Position numbers and translations under genes: made by a program
Notes under the pieces: generated by a model
What the model was told of the DNA's origin: nothing
Seen by the model: only the letters and a program-made list of their open reading frames with translations
Databases searched by the model: none
Assembly (NCBI GenBank): GCA_965603365.1
Contig: CBFDCR010000009.1
Location: forward strand, 39,481 to 103,480
Source: JAHELQ01 sp965603365
GTDB taxonomy: Bacteria; Acidobacteriota; Aminicenantia; UBA2199
DNA length: 64,000 nt
Direction: 5' to 3'
Shown here: one piece after another, positions 1 through 13,600 of the stretch
Layout: the number at the start of each line of letters is the position of its first letter
Position numbering within the stretch: position 1 is the stretch's first letter

Positions 1-3000
1 CCTGAAGTTTTCATGGCGTTCAAATAATTTTAAAAAGATCTGCTGGAAAATATCTTTATCCAGGTGGCCTGCCAGCATCATTACCTGGATGTCTATGTAA
101 CCGATGCCTTTCATATCCATTTGGTTCAGGAAGTACAATCTCTTTTGCTGGGAAGAGAGCTCGTAATACTCCTGCTTCTCCACCGGGTCGATGGAGCGGA
201 AATCATTCTTCCTGGAGTTTTTAACATACTCTGCCAGTTTTTCTATGGTCGCGCCGTTGAAAAATTCTGTCAGGGGGACGGCCACATTCAGGCTTTTATG
301 AATTTTTGAAATAACGGTGATCGCTTTTAGAGAATCTCCTCCCAGCTCAAAAAAATCATCCTGTACGCCGACCGGTGAAAATCCAAATAAACTCTGCCAT
401 ATTTTCACTAAATTTTCTTCTATAAAGTTTCGAGGCGCCATATAGGGATTCATCAAGTCAGGCCGCTGGTGTGCCGAAGCCGCGCCCTCCTCCTCTTCCC
501 GCAGGCTCTCCAGGTAAACCCAACGTGAGAGTCTCTCATTGAGATCCCCTGCCGATACCACCAACTGATTGATACTGTCACAGCTCAAAATCCGTTTAAA
601 CGTCTCTACACCTTCGGCAGGGGTCATGGACAGGCCGATGTCATCATTCTCTTGCCCAAAGTGCCAATCGGCCCAATTCACACTTAGCCAGTTCGTTTGC
701 TTATCCCTGTTTTGCCGGTATACGAATGTATCCATGAACTGGTTGGCCGCTGAATATGCCGAAAAACCCAGGCCCCCTAAGATTGGAGACAGCGATGAGG
801 TGAGCAAGCAAAAATCAAGATTCCTGTGCCGACACAGCTTCTCCAGTACCACTACACCTCTTATTTTGGCAGCAAACATCTGCCAACAGCCATCTTCATC
901 AATATCATTGATTAAACGGATCGTCTTCCCGCCAATTATGCCGGCAGCGTGAATAATTCCATTGATGGGGCCAAAATGATGCTCCGCCCGGTTTATCACA
1001 TCTCTCATCCGCTCTTCATCTTCTACATCGGCACTGTACACAAGCACCTTTCCCCCCAGGCTCTCTATCTCCCGTAACCGCTTGAGACGTTGAATGGTAG
1101 GGTCACTTTGGCTGCCTCGGGCCAGGTGGTCTGCCCACTCTCCTGGCGAAGGGAAAGGGGAACGGCCCACCAGGATCAACCGGGCCTTTACGCTCTCAGC
1201 CAGGTATGTGGCCAGGATCAAGCCGATGCGCCCCAGGCCGCCGGTGATGAGGTATACCCCATCTCTCCGCAGGCGGACAGGTACAGCACCCCGTATCTCA
1301 TCGAGGCGCAATGGCTCAAACACCTGGACCCATCGATATTTGCCTCTATAGGCAATCATGGGCTCCTGGGTCGGGTTTTCATATTCCAGCAGCAATCGCT
1401 TCAGCAATTCTTCATGTCGGCGAGTACCCGGTTTGGGGGGGACGATATCCAGGCACCGGCAACTGATGAAGGGAAATTCCTGCTGAATCACCTTGATGGG
1501 CCCCAGGAGCGTTGCCTTCTCCGGGTATAGGTCTTCTTCACCGTTGATTTCCTGGAGTTGGTTGGTGACAACCAGGAGTTTTACGCTTTTGATAGTATCC
1601 TGTTTGCCGATGGCTTTGGCCAGGAAAATGAGACTGAAAAAACCACGGTACTGGATGTCTTCACTGCTCTCCCTGGTCAAACTCCAGAAATGGGCGATCC
1701 TGCCGGGGAGCCGATTCAATCTCTTCAAGGACTCAAACAGTTTAAGGTAATCCTGCTGGCGTCCGGGATTTAACAAAAATACATTGTCTTCAACCTGGGC
1801 AAACGTATCCCCTACCCTGACCGTGGTCACCCTGTCCGCCCTCTCTCTCAGCATTTCGACCATATATGATCCAGGGCCTTCTTGATCGACCAGTACCAGC
1901 CACTCCTGCTTCCCGGCAGACTCTATTTCTTCACGACTTCTTAGCGGCAGCGTTGAACGTCTCCACTGGGGTAAATAAAACCAGTCAGCGATGTTTTCAC
2001 TCTTCTTTTTTTGGGGAGTTTTGGCAGCAACAATCCTTCGCGGCACTGCCTCGATCCAATAGCGTTTCCCTTCAAATGGATAAGTGGGCAGGGAGAGACG
2101 ACTCCTCTTGTCCTGACGATGGAATCCGTCCCAATCTAAGTCCACACCATGGGACCACATTTGACCGACTCTATTCATGAGATACCGTACATCCGAAAAG
2201 GGCCGGCTGGGGTGTCGAAGTAAATTGAATATACTTCCCGGCGATTTTTCGGGGAAATACCGCTGAATTAAGGAACACAGGTCCTGGCCGGGCCCGATCT
2301 CGATGAAGATTGATCCTGGATTCTTGATTAACTCTTTTATACCGTCTGAGAATCGCACCATGCTTTTCAGGTGAGTCGCCCAATATTGGGGATCGCTGGC
2401 TTCTGCTGCTTTGATCCAGGTACCGGTCAGGTTGGATATAAATGGAATTTTGGGCTGCCCCAGTGAAATGTGGGCGATCTCATTGAGAAATTCCCGGGCA
2501 GCAGGTTCCATGATCCTCGAATGAATCGCCTGTGTGGTTTGAACGGGCATGCACAGGTAACCGCTTTTTTTCATCGATTTTTCAAATGCCCCTACATCCT
2601 CCTTTAGTCCCGAAACAATGCAAGAAGGCCCATTATCAATGGCTAAAGATAACTTCTCGGTTAAATAGGGTTTAAGCTCAGCCTGACTGAGGGGAATACT
2701 CAACATGGCTCCAGGGGGGGCTTTTTTAATACATTGACTCCGTGCTGTGATTAATTTTAAGGCATCGGCCAGCGAAAATACCCCGGCAGCCAGGGCAGCG
2801 GTATATTCACCAAAACTATATCCAATCATTGCCTGGGGTTTGACTCCCCATTTCATCAACAGCTTAGCCAGTGCATATTCGACTATCAAAACAACAACCT
2901 GTGAGAGGGTGATTTCCCTTATCGCCTCCTGGGCTTCGTTCTGCTGGAAAGCTTCGGGATACAGGCTCTCTTTTATATCTATCTGCAATAATCGTCGAAC

Positions 3001-4677
3001 CTCTTTAAAGCAGTGATCCATCTCTTGCCGGAAGATCGGCTCATGCCGGTAAAGGTCTGCACCCATATTGATATATTGAGACCCCAATCCAGAGAACATA
3101 AATATCACCGATCTGCTGGCCGCTTTAGATCTTACCTTTGATAATTTCCCGGAAGATAGAGTCTCTACTACCTCATTCACATTCTTACCGACCATATAAC
3201 TTCGGTATTCCAATCTCTTTCTGCCCGCCTGCAATGTATACGCAACATCGGCTAAACTGACATCGGGATTCTTTCTACAAAATTCGCTCATATTTTTAAA
3301 AATGGTCTTGAGAGCGGAGTCGGTATTGGCAGATAAAACGATCAGTTGACAGTGCTCCTCTGGGCTATCTTCCTTTGTTATCTCGACTTCCGGTGCCTCT
3401 TCTAACACCAGGTGAACGTTTGTTCCCCCCATGCCGAAGGAGCTGACCCCTGCCCGCAGGGGACATTGGCTGTTTTCCCAGGCAGATAGTTGTGTATTCA
3501 CCATAAACGGCGTATTTTCAAACCGGATTTTTGCATTGGGAGTCTCAAAATGTAAGCTGGGAGGTATCTGGCGTTGGACCAGGGCAAGTACGGTCTTGAT
3601 AAAACTGGCAACCCCGGCAGCAGATCCCAAGTGGCCGATGTTGCTTTTCACCGAACCTATTCGGCAAAATCCCTTTTTTGGACTCTTAAACGCTTGATGA
3701 AGGGCCTCTATTTCGATGGGATCTCCCAACTGGGTACCGGTGCCATGGGTCTCCACATACGTTACAGTTTCGGGATCGATGCCTGTGATATAATGGGCAG
3801 CCCGGATGACTTCACTCTGGGCATCCACGCTGGGCGCGGTGAACCCGACTTTTCGCATACCATCGTTGTTAACCACAGAGCCGAGGATCACGGCATAAAT
3901 ATGATCTCTCTCTTCGCGTGCCCGCTTCAGTTGCTTCAACACCACGACACCGGCTCCATATCCGCTGGCTGTTCCACTGGCCTGGGCAGCGAATGCCCGG
4001 CAGTGTCCATCCGCCGAATAGATCATTCCTTCCTGGTAAACATATCCTCTTCGTTCCGCAGCAGAGACAGAGACTCCGCCTGCCAATGCCAGGTCACACT
4101 CCCGGGTTAAAAGTGCCCGGCAGGCCAGGTGAATGGCCACCAGGGAGGTAGAACATGCAGCCTGAACGGCAATGGTGGGGCCTTTTAGATTGAATTTATA
4201 GGCAATCCTGGTACAGAGGAAGTCCTTATCGGTTAATTGTCCGGCGGCAAAGGCGCCTATTTTATCTACTTCTCCCGATAGTACGGCCAGGGCATACCAA
4301 TCAAAATTAAAGGCGGCGCCGGCATACATCCCTATTGAGCCATCATACGATTCGGGGTTATAACCGGCGTCCTCCAGGGCTCGCCAACAGCACTCATGCA
4401 TGATGCGAAGTTGGGGATCCATCACATCTGCCTCTTTGGGGCTGTAACCGAAAAAGGAGGCATCAAACATCTCTTTGCCTTCGAGTACGCCGCCCTTTGT
4501 CTTTACGAAGTTTGGGTCGTCTGGTTCCCCATTCTTGAAAAAAGCGATCGATTCGACCCCATTTTTGATATTATCCCAGAATTCATCGATATTCCGGGAG
4601 CCGGGAAATCTCCCGTCCATGCCGATCACTGCTATTTCCAGGCCTGTGTAAACTCTTTCCGATCCTGCTGTTTTCAT
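1..4677 (-). CDS. Hybrid PKS-NRPS: KS-AT-KR-ACP-C, C-terminus outside window
   Basis: The frame is open from the ATG at 4677 to the window edge, giving 1559 residues. It begins with the KS signature LEIAVIGMDGRFPG and has active Cys in AACSTS near 175, ETHGTGT and KSNIGHL. The AT has GLGSQ, Ser in GYSFGEY near 621, and an unusual QAIH near 716-719 in place of HAFH. The KR has TGGLGRIG near 1148 and YSAAN near 1307, with catalytic residues intact. The ACP has LGGDS near 1448. The final 80 residues start a condensation domain (EYYELSSQQKRLYFL...FERHENFR), cut before HHxxxDG. It should extend the tyrosine-type residue by one reduced C2 unit, giving a statine-like unit (inference). Its ATG immediately follows the upstream TAG, with AAGAG 6 bases before it inside the upstream gene. 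Confidence 0.93.
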   Translation of the reverse strand, partial: MKTAGSERVYTGLEIAVIGMDGRFPGSRNIDEFWDNIKNGVESIAFFKNGEPDDPNFVKTKGGVLEGKEMFDASFFGYSPKEADVMDPQLRIMHECCWRALEDAGYNPESYDGSIGMYAGAAFNFDWYALAVLSGEVDKIGAFAAGQLTDKDFLCTRIAYKFNLKGPTIAVQAACSTSLVAIHLACRALLTRECDLALAGGVSVSAAERRGYVYQEGMIYSADGHCRAFAAQASGTASGYGAGVVVLKQLKRAREERDHIYAVILGSVVNNDGMRKVGFTAPSVDAQSEVIRAAHYITGIDPETVTYVETHGTGTQLGDPIEIEALHQAFKSPKKGFCRIGSVKSNIGHLGSAAGVASFIKTVLALVQRQIPPSLHFETPNAKIRFENTPFMVNTQLSAWENSQCPLRAGVSSFGMGGTNVHLVLEEAPEVEITKEDSPEEHCQLIVLSANTDSALKTIFKNMSEFCRKNPDVSLADVAYTLQAGRKRLEYRSYMVGKNVNEVVETLSSGKLSKVRSKAASRSVIFMFSGLGSQYINMGADLYRHEPIFRQEMDHCFKEVRRLLQIDIKESLYPEAFQQNEAQEAIREITLSQVVVLIVEYALAKLLMKWGVKPQAMIGYSFGEYTAALAAGVFSLADALKLITARSQCIKKAPPGAMLSIPLSQAELKPYLTEKLSLAIDNGPSCIVSGLKEDVGAFEKSMKKSGYLCMPVQTTQAIHSRIMEPAAREFLNEIAHISLGQPKIPFISNLTGTWIKAAEASDPQYWATHLKSMVRFSDGIKELIKNPGSIFIEIGPGQDLCSLIQRYFPEKSPGSIFNLLRHPSRPFSDVRYLMNRVGQMWSHGVDLDWDGFHRQDKRSRLSLPTYPFEGKRYWIEAVPRRIVAAKTPQKKKSENIADWFYLPQWRRSTLPLRSREEIESAGKQEWLVLVDQEGPGSYMVEMLRERADRVTTVRVGDTFAQVEDNVFLLNPGRQQDYLKLFESLKRLNRLPGRIAHFWSLTRESSEDIQYRGFFSLIFLAKAIGKQDTIKSVKLLVVTNQLQEINGEEDLYPEKATLLGPIKVIQQEFPFISCRCLDIVPPKPGTRRHEELLKRLLLEYENPTQEPMIAYRGKYRWVQVFEPLRLDEIRGAVPVRLRRDGVYLITGGLGRIGLILATYLAESVKARLILVGRSPFPSPGEWADHLARGSQSDPTIQRLKRLREIESLGGKVLVYSADVEDEERMRDVINRAEHHFGPINGIIHAAGIIGGKTIRLINDIDEDGCWQMFAAKIRGVVVLEKLCRHRNLDFCLLTSSLSPILGGLGFSAYSAANQFMDTFVYRQNRDKQTNWLSVNWADWHFGQENDDIGLSMTPAEGVETFKRILSCDSINQLVVSAGDLNERLSRWVYLESLREEEEGAASAHQRPDLMNPYMAPRNFIEENLVKIWQSLFGFSPVGVQDDFFELGGDSLKAITVISKIHKSLNVAVPLTEFFNGATIEKLAEYVKNSRKNDFRSIDPVEKQEYYELSSQQKRLYFLNQMDMKGIGYIDIQVMMLAGHLDKDIFQQIFLKLFERHENFR

Positions 4678-7600
4678 CTACATCTCTTTAAATATATCAA
4701 TCGTTTTACCGATGGAGTCCTTTAATTCTTTCAGTCTTGTTTCCTCTCTTTCATGATCCTGGGCATCCCCGTCGCTGTTTTCTTGCCTCAAATATTTTCC
4801 CAGGGAGTGAACCGTCGGATACTGAAAGAGTGAAACAATGGGGATATCCCTCTTTAACTCCTCCTTTAACCTGTTGTTGACCTGGACAATGTTTAAGGAG
4901 TTTCCACCTAAATCGAAAAAATTGTCGTTGATACCCACCCGGTCAATAAGGAGTACGCTCTTCCATATCGAGGCGATCAAGGCTTCCAGTTCATTGGTGG
5001 GGGCGATAAATTGTTCACGGGTCTCCAGTTTTCTGCCCACTGTACCCAGGCTCTTTACATCTACTTTTCCATTTGGGGTTAAAGGGATGCTATCGATCTG
5101 GACAAAATGATCCGGTATCATATAGGATGGGAGATGTATTGACAGGTATTCCTTTAAATCTGAGGCGTTTAGATTTGCGGCCAAATTGGAAACGATGTAG
5201 GCATACAGGTTTCTTGAGCCGTTATTCATATTGGCCACGGCCACTGCCTCTTTTACTCCACCGTGCAGGAGCAGGCGCTGCTCAATTTCCCCCAATTCGA
5301 TCCTGAAGCCCCTGATCTTTACCTGTCGGTCCACCCTGCCTGAAAATTGAATATTGCCGCAGGGTAACCAGCGCCCAATGTCGCCGGTCTTATACATCCT
5401 ATTTCCTGTGCAAAGGGGGTCAGGAACAAATTTCGCGGCAGTCAACATCGGGTTATTTAAGTATCCCCTGGCTACGCCGGAACCTGAAATACAGAGTTCT
5501 CCAAAAATGCCGATGGGCTGCAGCTTTACATCACTGTCCAGAAAATATATGCTGGTATTCCAGGCCGGTGTCCCAATCTTAACCACCCGGTCCTCTTCTT
5601 TAAATTTATAGATTGTAGACATTACAGATGCTTCGGTAACGCCATATTCGTTCATTATTTCAATGCCTTTATTTTTTTCCCAGGTCAATTCTAAGAGATT
5701 CAGGGCTACCTTCTCGCCGGCCAGGGTTACGGTCTTAAGGGAGGCGCACTCCTGGCTGGTCAAATTTTCAATGATATGCTGAAACAATGTCGGAAAGCTT
5801 AAAAGATGGGTAACCCTATTGGTAACAATCGACTGCCTGATTTTGCTTAAATCCTTAAGCGTCTCGCTGCCCAGGAGAATGACAGCGGCGCCCGCTGTAA
5901 TCGGGGTAAAAAAACTCGTCACAAAACCATCAAAGGCAAAAGAAAACAGTTGCAGCGTAACCACCGTGGTATCGAATTTGTAATAATCTCTCCTGCACAG
6001 GAGTGTATTGACCACACTCCGGTGTTCCACCATGACCCCTTTTGGTCTTCCCGTCGTCCCTGAAGTATAGATCACGTAGGCGATATCCGGCACCCCTGGG
6101 GGGGCAGAAGGGGAAAGAGAAATTTGAGATTGGGAACTTCCAGGTTCCCCGTTTACCTGGATCGACGTTTCCACCGGCCATTTTTCGTTGTTATCGGAAA
6201 TCAGAACCCCCACACCGCTGTCTTTAAGCATATACGTTTTCCTGTCGTCAGGATAAGCCGGGTCAATGGGTAAGTAAGCGGCGCCGGATTTCAAAATTCC
6301 CATTATACCGATGGCCAGTTCAAGCGAAGGTGCCAGCATTATGGCGACGATATCACCGGTACCGACACCGACGCCTCTCAATTTTACGGCCAGTCGATCT
6401 GCCTGTTGATCCAGTTCTCCATAAGTTAGACCAATGTCCTCGAAAACGACCGCTGCCTTTTCCCTGCTTTGCCGGGACTGTTTTTCAAACAACTCATGCA
6501 GCATCGGGACGCCGGGATACTCTCTTTTCGTATCATTGAAACGACCCAGGATGGTCTCTCTATTTTCTTTACTAAGAATATCTACATCAGACAGGCTAAC
6601 ATCCGGGTTATTAATGACAGCCATGAGAATACTCTTGAGGAAAGTTATATAGGTGTTGATGGTTTGAGGAGAAAACAACCTGGTACAATATTCAAAAGTA
6701 AAAGAGAGCCGATCTCCCTCTTCGACACAGAATAGCGTCAGGTCGAATTTAGAGGTGGTACTCTCATATTCATACTGCCTGGGTTTTAATACCATTGTCT
6801 TCTCATCTTTCAGGATCCCCGGTTTTACCTGTATATTGTATACCACAAAGCCCACGTCAAATATCGGGTTTCGACTCACATCCCTGACGGACACGACTTC
6901 ATTCACCAGGTCCTCAAATTGATAATCCTGATTGTTAAAGGCCTCCAATGTCCGCTCTTTCAGAATTCCCAGGAAATCGTAAAATGCCTGATCCTCATTC
7001 ATTTGATTTCTGAGTACCAGCGTATTCACAAACATTCCCATGATGTTCTCTAAGTCCGGGTGGGTACGACCCGCTATCACAGTACCGACTGAAATGTCTA
7101 ACTGTCCGCTTATCTTAAATAGAAATATATAGTAAATACTCAGCATGAGTATGAATAGGGTCACTTCCCGGTCACGCACAATTTGATTCAGTCTCTCTAC
7201 CTCCTCGCCGCCGATCTCGAAATTCATCGTGCGTCCCTCAAAACTCTGGACAGGGGGACGTGGATTATCGGTGGGAAGGTCGAGGATTGGGATATCGGCT
7301 AATTGTTCCAGCCAGAAGATTTCCTGTTTTTTCAAGGACCCTGTTTCTTTTAAACTATTTTGCCATTCGGAATAGTCTTTATATTGAAGCTTTAACTCCG
7401 GTATTTCCCTGCCGGCGTAAAAGTTCAATAATTCCTTCAAAAATATGCTCCTGGAGGTGGCATCGGTGATGATATGGTGCAAATCGATCATCAGGACACT
7501 CCTGGTTTCGCCGGTCTCTATCAAACCGACTCTCAGCAAAGGGGCTTCATCCAGGTTAAAGGGCCTGACAAATTTTGTTACCGTTTCCCTTTCGGATTCC

Positions 7601-10600
7601 TCCTGGGCCCGGGTATCCGGGCAGGAACCCAGATCAAAATATTCAATATTAAATTCGTCTTTTACCGGCTCGAAGATCTTTTGAACCGGATCTTTTCCCG
7701 CCATGATGAAGGAGGTTCTAAGACTATCATGCCTATTGACCAACTCGATCACCGCCTTTTCCAATCTTTCCAGGTTGACTTTAAATTCCAATATGTGCAG
7801 CATATAGACATTATAGATGGTACTGGTTTTATCCATCTGCTGCAGGATATATAGACGTCTCTGTGCAGAGGATACCTGGTAGTACTCCCTCTTCTCTACT
7901 GGTTCGATGGAGTAATAATGACTCTCCGCCGCTTCCCGGATATACCTGGCCATTGCCTTGACGGTGGGTAAATTGAAGATGTCGGTCAGGGGTATAGAAA
8001 CACTAAGTTCTTTATAAATTTTTGAAATGAGCATGATGGAGCGCAGGGAATTGCCGTTTAATTCAAAGAAACTAATATCGGTGCTGATTTGATTCCTATC
8101 TATTTCTAAGACCTCCGACCATATCTTGACCAGCTTTTCTTCCAATACATCGGTGGGCGCGACCAACCTCTCTTCCGATTTTATCTCTAACTCATGCAGC
8201 GCCTTCCGGTCAATTTTCCCATTCAGGGTCAACGGCATCTCCCTGAGTTGAACAAAATAGTTGGGTATCATCTGGCCCGGCAATGTTACGGATAACAATT
8301 CTCGTACTTTAGATATATCGATCTTTTGATTTTTTAGCACAGAATCTCCGCGGCTCACGATATAGGCAAATAACAGTTTCTCCTCCCCTTGCCCATTTCT
8401 TACGATTACGGCAGCCTCTTTTATCTCTTTATACTTTATCAACTCGTTTTCAATTTCCTTTAGTTCGATTCGATTTCCCCTGATTTTTACCTGTTGATCC
8501 TCCCTGCCGATGAATTCGATGGTCCCGTCTGCCCTGGAAAATCCAAGATCCCCGGTCTTGTAGAGCCGGTAGTGGTCGCTATTATTAATATCGGCATAAT
8601 AGGGATTGAGGGAAAAATTTTCTGCCGTCTTTTCGATATCCTGCAAATACCCCATGCCTATGCCGGGGCCGGATACACACAACTCGCCTTTTACCCCCAC
8701 CGGGCATAGATGTAAATTTTTATCCAGGACATAGACATGCATATTCTGGATCGGCCGGCCAATCGAGATGCTGCCGGTTATCCTGTCAACGTCCACATCG
8801 ACAAGATGGTGGGTGACATCATCGGAAGCTTCGGTCGGCCCATAGGCATTGAGGACTTTTATGTCCGGGTATACCCTGTGCCACTCCTGGGCCAACCTGG
8901 CACTCAATACCTCTCCAGTGGCGATCATCCGCCTTAGGTGAGGAAGATTTTTGTTTTTAATTGGTTTTACGGCGTCGAGAAAGGCATTGATCAGTGAGGG
9001 CACGGATTCCCAGATGGTAATCCTGTCTCCCTGAAGTACTCTTAAAAATCTGAGGGGTTCCATCACCACCGCCCTATCGATAATGATGAGCCTGGCGCCC
9101 ACCAACAAACCGACAAGAAATTGCCATACCGATATATCAAAGCAAGGGGAGGCTGTCTGGGCCATGATATCACCCCGGGTGATGGCGAGATCGTTGATCT
9201 TTGCATATAAATGGTTGATCATGCCGAGATGATGAATCATGGCCCCCTTTGGTATCCCTGTAGAACCCGATGTATAAATAATATAACTAAGATCCCCGGG
9301 TTCATTTAAATTTTCCGGGTCTTCTTTTGGGTAGTCCCGGAACGTATTCAAGTCGGCTATCTCGGCAGCGGTGAATGATTGAGCCGTATTAACATCCTGG
9401 TCCGGATAGTTTTTAATTTCCGGTTCCAGGAACCTATTTTTTCTCGAATACCCGGCCTCTACTCCCCTATTGACGGTTCTCTTTATCTTTAATATCACAT
9501 CATATCTATAATTGATCAGTTCATTCTCAATAGTACCCAATTTATTGCTGGCCTGCCAGCAGGTAATTTCAGGATATCGCTGCTGCATATACTGGAAAAA
9601 ATCCCTTCCGATAAACAAATCGGATTGCCAATCGGTCTTTACCGGGGCATCGGGATTCAATCTCTTGTACGCCTGTACCGAGTGTATGAATTCTTGCTTC
9701 CTGGAGAGATCCAGCATGTCGTCCAGGTATATGATCCCTTCATCTTTTAATAAGTCGATCGCACTCTTTATCACCGTTTCCAGGTAAACGGTATCGGGGA
9801 AGTAATGGGTGACGCTGCTGCACAGAACGATATCAAAGTCCCTCGACTCTACGGCATCGATTTCCGAGGCCCCCAGGGGAAGTAAATCGACATGGGCCAA
9901 TCCTTGCGCTTGAAGGCGTTGCCTGTTCCTCTCTATGATCACTTCGGACAGGTCTGTTGCCAGGTAATAGCCAACCCGGGGGGCGATCTCGAATAATACC
10001 AACCCGTGTCCACAGCCGATTTCGAGTACCCTGGACTCAGGGGTTAGATAGGGAGTAATCTTTGTTTTAAAATTATCAATATATTCCTGCATCTCTTCAA
10101 CCGGGAAGGGTTCATCCGTATAACTGCTGTTCCAACCGTAATCATTGACTGCCCAGGTGGTTTTTTCCGCCACGAAATTCCAGATATCCTTAAAATAGCC
10201 TTCCCGTTCGCTGTGTTTGATATCATACTCATCCAGGATAATATAATTCTCCAGGGAATCCAATTCCCAGAAAAGTTGGTCCACCTCACCGACATGGGAA
10301 CTCTCCGTGATCATTGTGTGAATAGAGAGCTCCTTTAGCCTCTTCTTCTTCTCGTCCCGCCGCATAGAATCCTCGATTTCCGTATAGTCTCCCCCCAGGC
10401 TCCTTAGGGCGGCCAGGGCCGTGATTTTATAGATCGGATTGGTGAACAGGATGCCTATGGGGCCGGCCTGGGCAAGTTGTTTAGCCTGCAGGAAACGATA
10501 GAGCCTTTGGGCCGAGGATACGATAAAGGTGTCCCATATCTCCCTTTTTTTCGGCAGGTCGGCCACCTCATCCATGAAGATCAAATCCCGCACCTCCGTG

Positions 10601-13600
10601 GACGAACAGAGCCGGGAGTAAAGGTCGTAGATATCGGGACAGGAATCCGAAGTGGTTAAGAGGTAACGTACCCCGGAATCTCTTAAAATCTTTTTAGTCC
10701 GCTCCGGGGGTGAATTGAGATCTATGGGAAGGTAAGCCCCGCCGGCCTTAAATATGCCGAAAATCCCGGTTAAAAATTGATGGGAGCGTTTACAGTAAAC
10801 CGCCGCCAATGAGTTGCGCTTCACCCCTCTCTGGCGCAGCAGCCTGGCCAGTCGATTTGCCCGGGAGTTCAATTCGCCGTAGCTTAACTGTTGATCCCCA
10901 TGTACTGCTGCCACTCGAGGGGCATGATCGGCAGCCCGGGCTTCAAACAATTGGTGAAAACATTTATCCCGTACTACTGTCTTCCGGGTGTTATTAAACT
11001 CAAACAATATTTGCCTTTTTTCCTCGTCATGGATGATTTCAATCCGGGACAGTCTTAAACCGGGCTCGTCTATGATGGCGGCGGCGGTTTTCCTGAAATA
11101 TTTGACAAATCTCTCCATAGTCTCTTTTTTAAATAACTTTGTACAATATTCAATGGAAATAAACAGCATGTCCCCGGCCAGCACATTCATATAGAAATCG
11201 AATTTGGCTATTAAACTTTCATAGCCATACGGCTTTAATTTTAAGCCGCCCATGTCATCCGAAAACCCCTGGGGCCGCGCCTCGATATTGTTCAGGGAAA
11301 ATTCTACATCAAATATGGGATTGCGACTTCTATCTTTGGTTTTCACCACTTTATCCACGAGATTTTCAAAGAGGTAGTCCTGGTTTTCAAATGCCCTTAT
11401 TGTCCTCTCCCTCAATTCCTCGAGGAAAGCCCTGAATGTTTGCTGCGGCGCCACATGATTCCGCAGGGCAATGGTATTGACAAACATACCGATGATATGT
11501 TCCAGGTCGGTGTGATTTCTCCCGGCCACGCCGGTACCGACGATGATATCTTCCTGGTTGCCGATCTTCTGGATAAATACAAAGTAAACCGCCAATAACA
11601 GCATGAACAGGGTGGCGTTCTCGTGTCTGGCCAATTCTCTCAACGCCTTTGTCTCTTGCCGGTCGATGGTAAAATTGATTCTGGCTCCCTCGAAACTCTT
11701 GTTCTTTGGCCGGGGATAGTCGGTGGGGATATCCAATACGGGAATTTCTCCTTTGAATTCTTCGAGCCAGAATTGTTCCTGTTTGCGGATTTCCGCCTGT
11801 ATCCCTGTACTATTCAACCACTCTGAATAGTCTCGGTATTGGAGTTTAAGGGGCGCCGGCACCTTGCCGGAATACAGGCTTATAAATTCGTTAGAAAAAA
11901 TACTCTGGGATACGCCATCGGTGACGATGTGGTGCATATCGAACATGAAAGTATGTTTACTCTTTTCTATTTTTATTAACCCCACCCTCATTAATGGCGC
12001 TTTAGACAGGTCGAAATATTTCACAAAATTTTGAATGATGCGATTTTTCTCACTCCCCGATGCAGATCCATGGTTTGACAGATCATGGTATTCAATCTGG
12101 AATTCCAATTTATCGTGAATTCTCTGGACTGTCTCGCCTTCTATGACCTCAATAGATGTTCTCAGGCTATCATGTCGATTGACCAGGCTTGCAAATGTTT
12201 CTGCCAATTTTTCCCTGTCGATCTTACCGCTTAATTCCATGAAAGTCGGCATATTGTAACTCAGGTTCTCCCCCTCTGTCTTTTGTAATATATACAGTCG
12301 CTTTTGGGCAGAGGATAATTTATAAAATTCTTTATCCTCGACTACCTTTAAGGAGAAATGTCTCTCTTTTTTAGACTGTTTTATGAGCGATGCCTGGCGA
12401 TGTATGGTCGGGTTTTCAAATATTTCTTTTAAATTGACCCTCACATCAAATAATTTGTGTATCCTGGCCATGAGCTGGGCCGCATTCAACGAGTGACCGT
12501 TTAGATCAAAGAAATTTGCATACTTGCCGATTATCTCCCGGTTGAGTCCCAGTACGTCCGACCAGATGTCAGCCAGCCTCAGTTCAATTTCATCGTCAGG
12601 CGCGACATACTCATCTGCGCTTCTAAGGTCGGGCTCAGGTAGTGCCTTCCTGTCTATCTTCCCATTCTGGGTCAGGGGAATTTGCTCGACCTGGACAAAA
12701 TAAGCCGGCACCATATAATCAGGCAATGTCAAATGGAGATCCTCTTTTAGTTTTGACACATCGATCCTGGCGGCCGCTGCGATATAGGCAATGAGATACA
12801 TCTCTCCATTTTTCCTGGTCCTGGCCACCACCACGGCTTCCCTGATTTCGGGCACATGCACCAACCGGTTCTCAATCTCTTCCAATTCGATCCTGTAGCC
12901 CCTGACTTTGACCTGGTCGTCCCTTCTTCCTAAAAACTCGACATTGCCGTCTGGGGAAAACCGGCAGATATCCCCGGTCTTGTATAACCTTTCATCATGA
13001 CCAAAGGGGCTCTCGATGAACCTTTTGGCCGTCATCCCCACCTGGTTTAAATATCCCCTGGCAACCCCATGGCCGCCTATGAATAATTCCCCGGGCACTC
13101 CAATGGGCACAGGCTGCACATTCTCATCCAGGATATATATCCTGGCATTGTCTACCGGGCTGCCGATGGGAATCGATGTTTTATAATTCTTCCCGGGATC
13201 AAACCGATAAATCATGCAGCCCACCACCGCCTCTGTCGGCCCATATTCATTGTAGATTTCCACAGGGGAACCGAAATTCTCGTAGATGCTGCGAACGAGT
13301 TCTGTTTCTAAGACCTCTCCGCCTAAAATCAACCGTTTCAAGCTGGGGCTGGTGACATCGCTCCTGGTATCCCTGAGGAGTTTTAAATGGGAAGGGGTCA
13401 ATTTTATGACGCCTACCCTATTCTCATCGATTATCTTTTCGATAAGAATCCCCTCTGCATCATCGGGATAGACGACAATCGCATTACCCGTCACCAGGGG
13501 GGTAAATATGGAGGTAAGCGTCAGATCAAAGGCTGCCGAAGTAAACAAAGGGAAATTTACGGCCTCGTTTCTCACATATACCCCGGCTGCCCAATGAACA

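Noticed and set aside
1..4677. Thioesterase or reductase release domain in the last gene
   Set aside because: The frame runs off the window within a condensation domain; no release domain is visible in the window.
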